Of a DNA stretch of 64,000 nucleotides, positions 36,287 through 47,185 are shown in pieces. A program made the translations under genes and the position numbers. Positions within the stretch are counted from its first letter, which is position 1, and each line of letters opens with the position of its first letter. Source of the stretch: Toxorhynchites rutilus septentrionalis. Its lineage: Eukaryota > Arthropoda > Insecta > Diptera > Culicidae. Below the pieces are notes generated by a model that was not told the DNA's origin, did not search any database, and saw only the letters and a program-made list of their open reading frames with translations. Where the stretch lies: NCBI RefSeq assembly GCF_029784135.1, contig NC_073746.1, positions 58,626,097-58,690,096 of the forward strand, written 5' to 3'.

Positions 36287-38282
36287 GTACGGCGGGGTGT
36301 AATACGATACCATCTTATAAATCACGTTCCGTTCCGTTTCGTCCGTGTCGCGATCATGATAAATTTCGGATCATTAGCTCCCGCGATCCCAGACGCGACG
36401 AAACATGAACTTTTGTGTTCGGGCTTAGCTCCGGGAGAGTTTTTTATGTTGTGGTTGTGTGGAGTGGAGCAGGAGCAAATGATTAACACGACTTTCGGCT
36501 GTCAAATTACTTCAAGTTGACTTAATTCTACTAGAGCTCGCGCGTTGACGTTCCTCAAACTTCCAACAAACAAAAAAAAAACACACACACATAAATAAGA
36601 AAGCAAACGGCCAATCATTTCGGCTGGACGGAGAAACCAAACCGACATTATACCCACGGGAGACGTCTACATATGTTTGGTCATTATCCGGTTCCAAATT
36701 CCGGGAATCCTAGATGGGACTCATCGTGTATCGCATTCTTCATCGTCAATTTGCCGGCTAAATATGGGGCGCCTCGGCTCCGGCCGACGCCGGGCTTCAT
36801 CTGTCTCTTGTTTTGACAGATGACAAGTGCACTGTGACACGTTCCATTAATCTTTCACTCTCTGTGGCTCTCTCTCCATCGTTGTACTTTCTTCCTTTAC
36901 TGGTCGTTCACACACAGGCTGTGGGGCTAGAAATTATGAAGTGCGATGATCGTTTCGTGTTATGAAGGTCATAAAAACAAACAATATTTCAATGATGGTA
37001 CCAATCGGGTTCTCTCTCTCTCTCTCGGCCTAAAGTCCCCGCTCGATGGATAGAAGTAGAGTTAATTTTCATAATTCTTCAATAATCGTACATTGTTTTT
37101 CCTGCCTTTCGGAGCATTGTGGCCCGTGGAAGGTTTGGAGTGGGGCAAAATCGATAGCGAAACAAATGCTTCCCGAAACACCCGAGTGGAATATAATTAT
37201 GCTTCATAAAGACAATAATTTATACTTCATTTACGAAAGACCTGCGAAGAAGGGCGCCAAACGGCTAAATATGAGGACCAGCGTCGCTGGTCATAACTTT
37301 TCGGCTTTATCGAGCGCTTCCCCTATTTCTGACAGCGCTCTCACACCGAATTTCGCCGAGGGGCCGATTTGCATAAGGAAATAATCCTTGTTTTATAACG
37401 CTTTTGGCGCCTTGGTGCCACTGGACGCGAACTGGTTATCTTAATGCTATTCTATTCATATTAATGAGCTTAAATATTCGGGGCTGCTCTAGTTCGGAGT
37501 TACGGCGTAAGTTCTTCCGGCGCGAGGTGCCATTTTCACGAGTTAACACGTTTGTCTTTCGTTTTTTTTTTCTTTTGGAGCCAGACACTTTACCGTTCGT
37601 AGGCGGTGGCGGCCGTTGTGGACCATAACTGTCAACGGCGTAGTGAAACTAGGCGCTGCTTTCCAACTTATCAACCGGTTCGATGCCAGAGGTGGTTATC
37701 AATCACCAAAAAAAAAAAAAAAAAATTAAAAAACTCGAAGGTTGCACTAATCGGTCTCGATTTTGTCGTGCCCCATGTTATTGCTGACAGCGCAAGAAAT
37801 GTAATTCGCCGCCCCGACGGCTGTCATCTTTGGTGGAGCGAAATTTGTGCACGTGAACACCACGAAGGGATCTTTTTTTTGCGTCAGTTTGAGGTCATTC
37901 CGCTGCCAGTGTATAGTGCAGGGAATAATGACTTCTCTCCTGTAGCAGCAGCAGCAGCAGCTGGTTCGGTAATTAGTGCTTAAGCTGTACGTATTTTTTT
38001 CATTGGATCATTTCTGCAATTTGCTCTCCGCATGTTGTTGCTGTGGCTTGCGATAGGAGGGAAATTATGATAATTAAATTATGTCAGCTCTGTACCTGTA
38101 ATTAGCGGGGAACTATACCGAATTAGGTAAATTACAATTAACCGTGTAGTTGGCGAGCGCCGAAGCGTTCCGACGATGGGTTTTGACAGCTTCGGTACAA
38201 GATGCGCTGTCAGGTGAGTGAGACGGATGCATTTGTATTCACAGTGTCGACGAAAAGTTTGTGGCTATCGGATTGCTGTTGA
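36287..38282. other. Intron, GC-richer 5' part
   Basis: This is the first 2 kb of the 8685-bp intron between the two T-box exons. It has (CT)n near 37012-37026, an A run at 37709-37725 and a (CAG)n run at 37943-37961. No coding or RNA gene was recognised. Confidence 0.5.
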
Positions 38283-38470
38283 CATTTTTCTTTTTATTTA
38301 TTTATTTTGGCTTAACGTCTTTACAACATGGCCTGATTCACAATTTTTCTCCAATTAACTCGGTTCGTGGCTATCTCCCTCCAATTCCGCGGGCACCCCG
38401 TGCTCACCATGTCATGCTCCACTTGGTCTAACCACCTTGCTCGTTGTGCTCCTCTTCGTCTCGTCTCGTC
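38283..38470 (-). mobile_element. 5'-truncated LINE 3' end (RTE-like)
   Basis: On the minus strand an open segment from about 38458 to a TAA at 38323-38321 reads RRGAQRARWLDQVEHDM, then CPRNWREIATNRVNWRKI and VNQAML. This is the C-terminal tail typical of RTE-like non-LTR retrotransposon ORF2 proteins in mosquitoes. After the stop come about 20 bases and then a short (TAAA)n-type tail (38292-38307 on the plus strand as TTTATTTATTTA). Short 3' UTR and TAAA tail fit a 5'-truncated retroposition. The endonuclease and reverse transcriptase domains are absent. Confidence 0.7.
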
Positions 38471-40054
38471 TCGGTTCCATGTTACATTTTTCTATTGTTT
38501 TGCAAAAAAAAAGTAAAATTTTACGCTACCAAAACATATTTATAGGTAGTTGGTTTGAAATATATTTTATTCATCCACATAGTTACCCTGACCTTCAATA
38601 TACTTGCTACCGTGATCTCCTCATTCATGGATGCATGATGAAAAATGAAATCTTTTCCCTATAAACCAAGTTTTACCGTATCAATTATTACATGTAGCTG
38701 GTACTAATGTTTCTAAGAATAATTTGAATTTATTGTTTGATCTTTAGGCCTTAATTCGATTCGGGTCCGCAGGAACACTCCTTAGGCTGAAGTCTTATCC
38801 AAAACCATGTCTCATTTCTAGCAAAAAATATCCTCATTTCTATCACAAATTCTTTCAGAAACTCTTCCAATAACTCTAGGAAAATGGCATTTGAATGTGT
38901 TTTGTTTTCCATTCGAATACTTTGTGCAAACAGCTTTCTGAAATTCTGAAATTCAATTTCTGCTACAATTTCTCAAGTTGATGCTCTATTCGAGCCTCTT
39001 CGAGCGTGTATCGTTTTCAAGACTTGTACGACCAACTTTTCATAAGAAAGTAGTATCCATCTTCGAAGTACATGCCGAGGAACTTTTTAGCGCCATTTCT
39101 CATCGAAAGACAAAACTTATTGAACAGCCTAATATAATGTTTTTTAATTCATCGTTAGCGATCAAAATATAAGGAAATTGTGTGAACACTGAGTATAAGA
39201 TATTTTAAACATTTAAAAAAAGGACAGGATAATTTTGCACTAGATTTGGTAAAAAGTTAATGTTGTCAAAACAAGTGGAAATCATATACACAGTGTGCAA
39301 AGAGTGGTATTAATTTTAACACACAATTTGGAAAAAGTGCATCAGAAATGAAATGAAATTAATGAAATTAATGAAATTGGTATACGGTGATGATTGTTTA
39401 TCTGTGACAAGAGTTCTTCATTGACCTACAACGTGTTTTAGAAAGAAACTCGAGGATGATGACTTGATGAATAAGAATTTCAAGTCGAATGTAAAACTGG
39501 TTTGTGTTCAAAATCATTTGCCGTATTCTCATGATTTGGTTCCATGTTACTTTTCTTTTTTCCAAAAAATAAAGCAATAAATAATAAGGGACATCTATTT
39601 TACAACATAGCTTCAACTAAATTGCAGTTAAATGTCATTGCAACGATGCCTTTTTTTAAAGAACGATCTATCTTTATCCCGAAAATATGCCTCAGCTTTC
39701 AGTAAAGCTTCTTCATTGGAATCAGTACTCCTTCTCTGGAGCGTTCATTTTATGTTTCCAAACAAGTAACAGTCACCTGTTTCTGAAAAAAAAAAAGATT
39801 GATGCCAGTGCATTTCAGTTGCGGTTTTATAATTACAGCAATTCATTTTGCATTTTTTTTGTTAAATAAAAAATTTAAATAAATATATTTTTCATAAACA
39901 ATTACAACGGTATAATTCGATTTTTTTCTCTTCTTCTTCTTCTTCTTCTTCTTCTTGTTGAATTATAGAGACTTCAAACGTTTGCAATTCATTCGTTTCT
40001 ACCCCTAAGAAGGGCCTTTGGCCTTTGATAAAGACACTTCATAGAGGTTCCAGG
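38471..40054. other. AT-rich intronic stretch
   Basis: It holds a small tandem AATGAAATTA repeat (about 39349-39378) and a (CTT)n run (39928-39957). No gene recognised. Confidence 0.45.
39928..39957. repeat. (CTT)n microsatellite
   Basis: About nine to ten CTT/TTC units in the intron between the T-box exons. Confidence 0.9.
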
Positions 40055-40720
40055 TTCCGAGCGGGCACCAGTTTATATACAGATTTATGTTTTCAAAAAC
40101 CTGTTTTCGAAGCAATTTTTAAGTTATTGAAACATGTTTTGAACACATATCTCATAGGCATTTCATCTTTCGAATTAAGTGATTACACAACCACTTCGTT
40201 TAGCGGCTCAAACGAGGAATCGATTTCTCCGCGAGCATACCAAGCACAAATGATACCCCCTCCCCGAAAATTAATTCATCGATCGAATGTGGCAATATAA
40301 TTTCTTTGATATGGTGGAATATTTCCTACATCATATCAAAAATTTCAATTTCTCCGCTATCAAATTCATAGCCATTGACACCATTTGTATACAATCTGTA
40401 TTGAATTGTCATCCACACTTCCTTTTTCGCTAAAGGCTCCGCTCGGTCCGGCTGCAGAAAATAAATGGAATTGGAATAATTGGATTTCCGAGCGAGCGTT
40501 AGCTTATATATTTGTTAGCTTATAGATTTGTGTGATTTCAATAGCCTGTTTTAGAAGCATTTTTTAAGCTATTAAAACAAGTTTTCGAGTCAATAATTAA
40601 CGTGTATAATGCGTAGACATTTTATCTTTCGAATGATGTGGCTATCATACTATTTCGTTCGGCCGGCAAAGAAAGACGTAGTTCTACGTCAAAAACTCCT
40701 TGGTTAGCACTCCTGGGCCT
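40055..40720 (-). repeat. Interspersed repeat, copies 2 and 3
   Basis: Two diverged direct copies (about 40055-40215 and 40490-40700) share TTCCGAGCG, CCTGTTTT(C/A)GAAGCA, a TTTAAG(T/C)TATT(G/A)AAACA block and CATCTTTCGAAT or TATCTTTCGAAT. Both are the reverse complement of the copy at 29720-29975. The second copy ends with GACGTAGTTCTACGTC, an imperfect palindrome also found at the edge of copy 1. Confidence 0.55.
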
Positions 40721-43700
40721 TGTTGCATTATTCGCCTAATATAATTAGTTACAAGTTACAAGTCACAATTCTAGAAGCTACTAATATTTTGCATTGCATA
40801 ATAATCATTCATCGGACTAATATTAGTACTTGTTTTATTAGTGACGCTTCATTGTTTTATTAGTAACGCCTCATTTATCTTTCAAAGTCACAGGTAAAAG
40901 GTAATTAAGCTGACTTCTGATGTCTTAAAAGTGTCAACCACCTCACACAACTTTAATTCACGATGGGGATTATTTTGAAGCTATTATTCTGGGATAAACG
41001 ACGAGTTTTCCTTGATAGAAGCTTCACTGTTCGTTTCAATTACGTCTCACATCGATATCAGTTGAATCTTTGCATCGCATTATTTTAAAAAGCGATGTTT
41101 CAAAAACATACAAAATTAAAATTTGTTTTCATTTTGAAAATTATAACATTACTTTAACCACTATAACTTGTGAACTAAACGTTAACTTGTTTGATGGTTA
41201 ATGCTCTTGAAAATTAGTTGGATTGGTTAATACTGGCGAGATCTATATAACATCTTAGGAAACATTGGTAGAATTACGAAACACTTTGAGGATTCCACGA
41301 CGTGATAATCGATCCATGCGACATTCGTATAAGAAGCGTGATTACATTTTAAAAGTTTGAACAATACGACTGATCAAAACCATTTTTTTTTTTACCATTT
41401 TCGAAATTTGTGTGATCGGAAGGCTCACGATTATCGATTGAGCAGAGTCAGAATATCACTTATCAATTGATCGTTTGGCTATAATAATATTTTACCCATC
41501 AAAAAACAAAACTCTATCGAGAGCGGTAATTCATAAATTTCAAGTGCTTCAAGAATTTTAATTGTTGCGTTCCTTGTGCAGCGTTAAACTGTGAGCTAAA
41601 CGTCAGATTATTATGAGTTTTTGATACGTGTTTTTTGGAGTTTTGTACTTCTTAAAAATCAGAAGGATTCCTAAATGGAGGCACCCTTCAGAAATCATTT
41701 AACGAAGTATTCTAGAAACTAATGAATGTGTTAGCATCATTGCTTTCTCGGCACCTCCTCGATATGGTAATGGATATGGTTTTTCTGATAACGAATTCTT
41801 ATTTTTTTTTTGGAGTGGTAAAGTTGTGAAAGTTGGAAACTACTTTTTTACTCTTCTCGCAGTTTGGTTATTTTACACCGATCTTGTTGAGACCGCCTAC
41901 TGAAAAACCTATGTTTCGTGTTCTAAATGCTCTTGAAATTGCACTCTATATTCAATTTTACAGGGTTTTGTTTTTATATGATAAAAATGCTGCTTATTTG
42001 ATAATCCCCACTCTTATATTTGTAACAGAAGCTCTCCAACGTAATTATTTCATGGTTAAACTTTATCAGCGTTTGGTTGAGATGTTTATTCCAAATAATA
42101 ATCCTTCATTGCAGTTTTTGTGACGTTTTACGTGTGCATCTGTACAAGATGAGCAAAAACTCTGCCCTGGGTGAGAATCATATAGGAATCCTACAACACG
42201 ATGAATCTTTGAAATTTTGTTTTGGGATGCATAGTCACTTCGTTTGAGAGTGAGTTCAATCAATATGAACATGAAAATATAACGTTTTCAGCAATATTAT
42301 TTCTGCGTTGGATATAACCAATATGAAGCAGTAGGAGTAAACACAAGATAACTCCCAACTATAGAATCGTCTAGTTGAGCTCAATGAAATATTATTGATC
42401 TAGAAACCTGCATTTTGACGGAGAAGGGAAAGCTAGAACCTTACGTCGATAATTATGAAAAATCGAGCGGATTCATATGCACATCGAGAAATGTCAGTGA
42501 TCAGTTAACATTTCAGATAATGAATTGAAAGAAACAAAATTCGCTCAGTTTTAGTTTGTTTTGTATTTTGTGCTCCAACGTGTCAAACACTTGCTGACCG
42601 CACTGTAAACTGTCAGTTTTCCTCATGCGGGAATGCACTGAAAACGATAACAGCCATAGTGGATTGAGTTTCCTGTCTTATTTATGCTCATGCTAAAGTT
42701 CTAGCTTGCAGACTGAGCGAACATGGAGGGGTGGATGAAGCTCATTCATATAAATTACGATTTGATGAAACTGATATCGATCCATAAGTGGTTGGGTAGG
42801 ACAGATAAAAAAACAACACCAGCTAACAAATATCAATAATGAAGATGTACGACGCAAACAAAGCCTCGGTAGGGACGACTCGTGAAGCACGCACTCAGCT
42901 AGGATCGGGAACCAATCATAACACCTCAAACGCAAAACAAATGGGAGGATTTAGCTCGCTAATCTGAAACAATCTTTTTCCCTCGGGGAGATGTCATCCG
43001 TTTGTTTGTGTAAATTTATTTCCACCCCCTCCGCACACCACACTCTCGGGCCCCTTGCCATGTTTTATTTTTTTTTACTCTACTCTGCCCTGCCCCCGAG
43101 GAAGAAATATTATTAGCATTGTTTGCACTTTTTGCTAAACGGCAGCCAACACTTTCACCCTCGCATCGGAGAGCGCCTCCGGGGGAAGAAAGAAAAACTT
43201 TGTACATATAGCCTCAATTGGTCCAGGACCATCGAAGCCAAACAATAGCGGTGAGGGTGAAACATGTCGGTTGCTTGTATATACTTGTATTTATTTCGCC
43301 CCGAGGATACGTAATTCCCGGAAAGCAGAGAGTAGCATGAGAAAATAAAAAAAACATGGACTAAGTGAAGAGGGTTCCCTCAAAACATTCGGGATGATCT
43401 CCTGTCGTAACCGCTCCTGCAATATAATTTATGGACGACGTTTTTATTGAGACATTCCGGATAATTAGTGTGAGGGCGGTATCTTCCTCCGCGTTAGAGT
43501 GTCACCCTCGTCGTTCTCCCTGTCAAACAAATCGGTCCTAGGTGTGGGAGAGGAACATATAAATTAATGTAATTTATACCGGTACTACGCTTCGCCTTGG
43601 TCGCCGCCACCCATACGGTAAGCAAAACACGAGTTCTAATTGAAACGGTTGGCTGGATTTAGGACGGGTCCGTTTTTGACTCTGGTGGCTATAAAATCAA

Positions 43701-44971
43701 TCAAACCCCACGCACACACATACACAGAGACCGTAGATTTTTCGAAGCGACACTCTCGATAACAGATACTTTTCAGTCACACTTTAACACGTGTCTGTTG
43801 GAGCTCCGACGAGGACACTAGTGGGTTTCAGCATCCTTCCGACGTAAACCGCAGATATTTGCACACTTCTCTCGATGCTTCCTCGGTGGGTGAGTACGAA
43901 AAATGGCCCAGATTAATTTGTCAAGAACCTCTCTGCTATCCCCATTGGCCGCCCAAGTTTGGTTCTTCAACTCAGCGCGTTAGTTAAATTTTACAGAGAA
44001 TTTTCACAGTGTGACCATCTCCGCCATCAACAGCGTATTTTATGCTTCGTACCTAATTTATCAAACTAACACCTCTCGCTCTCGCTCTGTCTCGGGTCTC
44101 CAACACAACCTCACCGAGAGCATGAACCCCCATTTTTATTCTAAGCACGCTCCGTGCTTCACACACAGTCAGCGACCCCATCCATCCTTCCCCAGGCACC
44201 ATCAGCTTCACTTTTCCGTGGTGTTGGTTGTGTACGAGAAACCGTTTTGAAGACATGCGCTCCAACGATGTTCTAATCATTCACACTAACACCTTCGCAC
44301 AAAGGCTCCCCAACGACGAGCGAAAACCAATGGCGAGAACAAGGGTTTCCATGGTAACGAACTGACACCAACACTCGCATCCCCAGCCGTCGTCCCGAGT
44401 GAGGGGGACGCTCTACCAAGCGGGCAAAGGATTATTTCTCCCCTCCTCATCCGTACCGTGTAACTCTCGTAACTTTGCTGACGACAAATCGATCCTTTCT
44501 CGGCTTTCGTTAAAGCTTTTCACAGTTCATCTCCACCGGCACCCGCTCGTGGGGAAGACGTTTCCGTCTATCCCTGCGCAGTCTCTCCGTATCCAATCAG
44601 GCTGAGGACATTGTCAGCATATAGAACGGTTCATTTTCAGCGTCTATAATTGTTGAGCCGAGGCAGACGTTTTATGTCTGTGCCATCACGGGGTTGTCTT
44701 CTTGGGTTTGGGCGTATGGAAAATCTGCCAATGCCATGAGCTAATTTGTGACTGGATACGATACCCCGATGTCGATAATTAAATCTACGCCACGCCGCTC
44801 CGAACGGAAACATATTATTCCCGAATGACTTTTAATCCGCGCGTGCCGCTTTGAATTCTAATTGCTTCGTTATATCCATAGATTTCGATCTGGGCCCCCG
44901 AATTTACGCGCACATATGTGCCACGAGAGCTAGCCGGCTGTCGCTAATGTGTTTCTGTGTTTCCTCCACAG
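40721..44971. other. Intron 3' part
   Basis: AT-rich without recognised elements to about 42900, then GC-richer up to the next exon. The minus- and plus-strand frames here are unsupported. The last bases (TGTGTTTCCTCCACAG) form the acceptor of the second T-box exon. Confidence 0.5.
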
Positions 44972-45216
44972 ATCGTTCTGAACTCGATGCATCGCTACCA
45001 GCCCCGCATCCATCTGGTTCGGCTTGGCCCAGGTCAAAATATTCCCACCACACCGAAGGAGCTGCAGGATGTAGACCACAAGACGTACGTCTTTCCGGAG
45101 ACGATTTTCACCGCCGTCACGGCCTACCAGAATCAGCTCATCACCAAGCTCAAGATCGACTCCAACCCGTTCGCCAAAGGATTCCGGGACTCGTCCCGGC
45201 TGACCGATTTCGATAG
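44972..45216 (+). CDS. H15: T-box protein H15/midline, C-terminal T-box exon
   Basis: This exon encodes 81 residues plus two bases of a split codon: [19 protein letters not shown], then an insert [19 protein letters not shown], then [20 protein letters not shown] (the diagnostic T-box block), [20 protein letters not shown] and FD. It contains the 3' DNA-contact helix of the T-box domain (NPFAKGFRD). The frame joins exactly to the previous exon (phase 0). The exon starts after CCACAG and ends at AG|GTAAGT (45215-45218), in phase 2. Joining to the exon at 58758 restores AG|G, arginine, giving DFDRDPMD. A candidate 12-nt microexon 121 nt downstream could be spliced in without breaking frame. Confidence 0.95.
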
Positions 45217-45337
45217 GTAAGTTTTCCCCCGGTTAAAATATTTTGCACTCCAAAACACTCTCTCACCTTCAATCGATGAGAAAAATTAAACGCATCAAAC
45301 AGATGTTCTCATCTTGATTTTCTCTTTGATGTTTCAG

Positions 45338-45349
45338 TTTTCCGGGCAT
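45338..45349 (+). other. Candidate 12-nt in-frame microexon
   Basis: TTTTCCGGGCAT is preceded by a pyrimidine-rich acceptor (TCTCTTTGATGTTTCAG) and followed at once by a perfect donor, GTAAGT. Twelve nucleotides keep the reading frame. Inserted between the phase-2 exons it would change DFD-R-DPMD to DFD-SFPGM-DPMD, just after the T-box domain. The sequence shows the signals; inclusion in mRNA is inference. Confidence 0.35.
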
Positions 45350-45880
45350 GTAAGTATCTGAGGTTACCCCGGAGGACACTGATCCGTAAATATGAAAACA
45401 ATGTTACACTAAAAAAACAAATAATGACACACGCCCACAAAAAATACTTATTTGGCCCACGTGGCTCAATACTAACCGCTTACCCTAACAATGCGCCATT
45501 TCTGCTTACTCTTTTATCATGCTTTGCGCGGGTGACCTTTGCACGTTGCGCCAGACCAAAAATCAGAACTGTTATATCAAGTCAAACTTTGGTGTAATGA
45601 GATAAAAACTGTCTATGATCTTTATAGCTTGTATTCGGCATAAACTTCTTATAATATTCGCATAATCACATCTGCAAAATGAAGCGCCAGACGTCAAGTT
45701 CGTTTCAATTTTCTTTAACTTTTCATGAATATGTATATAATGACACTCTCGTTTCATTTGATATTTTTTTTATTGTATTCATTTGGAACTTCATTTGCAA
45801 AAAAAAAAAACAAGAAACTATGGAGTTTTATTTTGGGTAAAAAATTAAAATGCATCGACAAAAATTGCTCACTCCTGAAA
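45350..45880. other. Intron, transition to AT-rich DNA
   Basis: No feature recognised. The GC content falls soon after the T-box exon. Confidence 0.45.
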
Positions 45881-45899
45881 TATTTACCTCGAAGAACTC

Positions 45900-46510
45900 T
45901 TCAACGCAGTACCGGCCCCTATATGGTTCCGGCCTCTCTCGAGGTGGCTTAAGGTAGGTCTGTTCGTTTGCGACTCCGGTTTTATCGAAGCGAGCATCGA
46001 GAATGGCTCACAGAAATTCATGAAGAAAATTAAATCCGGTTTTGGGGGGTTTAATATGGCATGGACGAAAGAGCGACTCGATGTTTTTCTTGATGTGTGT
46101 GTAGATGGCTGACTTGCTGAAACACAAATTGGTTTTCCGGACCCTTTTGAACTAGTTATCGACATATTCACGAAGAATGTTACCAAACCATAACGTTTAC
46201 TCGCGGGGCCTTGAACGTCTCATTTCTGGAGTTCCTTTCCCGGCTTACGCTATACAAATATACCCAATTTCTTGTTTACAAGCTCGTCCATTAGTCCACG
46301 GAACTACCATCCAATATTCTACCGGCTTGCAGATCTGGAAGCAAGATTCCTTCTCATACAATGTTTTGCGATTCTTTGGCGGATAGTTCGTTCAGAAACT
46401 TGTGGTATGCTCTTGGTATTAATTTGTGTACCCGTTTTGCGTTTCCTCCCTCTACCGAAACGATCCACCACAGAACCAAACGTGACATCATACATCATGT
46501 CACCAGAAAT
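45900..46510 (-). pseudogene. Tc1-like transposase N-terminal relic
   Basis: The minus strand near 46465-46310 reads GSVVDRFGRGRKRKTG and, later, VSERTIRQRIAKHCMRRNLA, the linker and second helix-turn-helix of Tc1 transposases (family GSVADRPGRGRKR and VSERTVRRRL). It then meets a stop. Downstream minus-strand sequence (to about 45900) is open for 100 codons but only doubtfully alignable. No DDE residues could be placed. The element is truncated and decayed, inside the 13.5-kb intron. Confidence 0.6.
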
Positions 46511-46887
46511 GTGACATCATGATCATCAAAAGGGCACCTAACAGCACTAGCAAAAACTACCACTATAGATGAAAATAGCAAGCACCAAACCAGGTGTATC
46601 CAAAAGAAATATTTATTCATTTTTTGACATCCCTATTCATTACGTTAAATGAAAAAAATTATCATTAAAAACACTATCCACCCACACTGGTTAAGCATTT
46701 ACTCTACCTAGAGGCGAGTTTGTGTATGAAATTTTTGGCATAGCAGTATAAAAGCAATATAGTAGATCAAAAAAAGAGACACTTTGCAAATAAGCACGCA
46801 TCAAAGGTTTTAACGAGTTGTTAACGCTCTCTGTTTTACTCTCAGAAAACATTTTCCGTTTATACTTATGAGATCTCAATTTAATTC

Positions 46888-47185
46888 TATAATATGGTGT
46901 AGAATACATTCAAGACGAGTTATTGGCATAAGAAATCTAAACCTGTTTTTATGCGATCGCTTTTGTACGATTTCGCGTTTATGTGACTGTTTTCGTGCGA
47001 TTTCATCATTTATGCTATTGGTATGTGTGCTTTTTTTAAATACAATCGCACAAAAAGAGATACAAAAAAGTAGAATGACACAAAAAGGGATCGCGCAAAA
47101 ACAGGTTTGCCTGTACTATTAATGAAAATGATGCAAGTAATACTTACGTCGAGATGGCAAAAGTTCCTTCCCTGCTTGACATCAT
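46888..47185 (+). mobile_element. SINE 3' part interrupted by a small MITE
   Basis: GAATACATTCAAGACGAGTT (46902-46921) through AGAAATCT, and AATGATGCAAGTAATACTTA... GGCAAAAGTTCC (47127-47164), match the tail of the tRNA-derived SINE at 61056-61345. In that copy the two halves are contiguous. Here they are separated by a 170-bp insertion. The tRNA-like head is missing. Confidence 0.65.
46939..47108. mobile_element. Small 170-bp MITE nested in a SINE
   Basis: The ends AAACCTGTTTTT (46939-46950) and AAAAACAGGTTT (47097-47108) are perfect 12-bp inverted repeats that continue imperfectly inward (GCGATC). It has no coding capacity. Position inside the SINE tail shows it inserted after the SINE did. 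A target duplication is not clear, though CCTGT occurs at both junctions. Confidence 0.65.
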
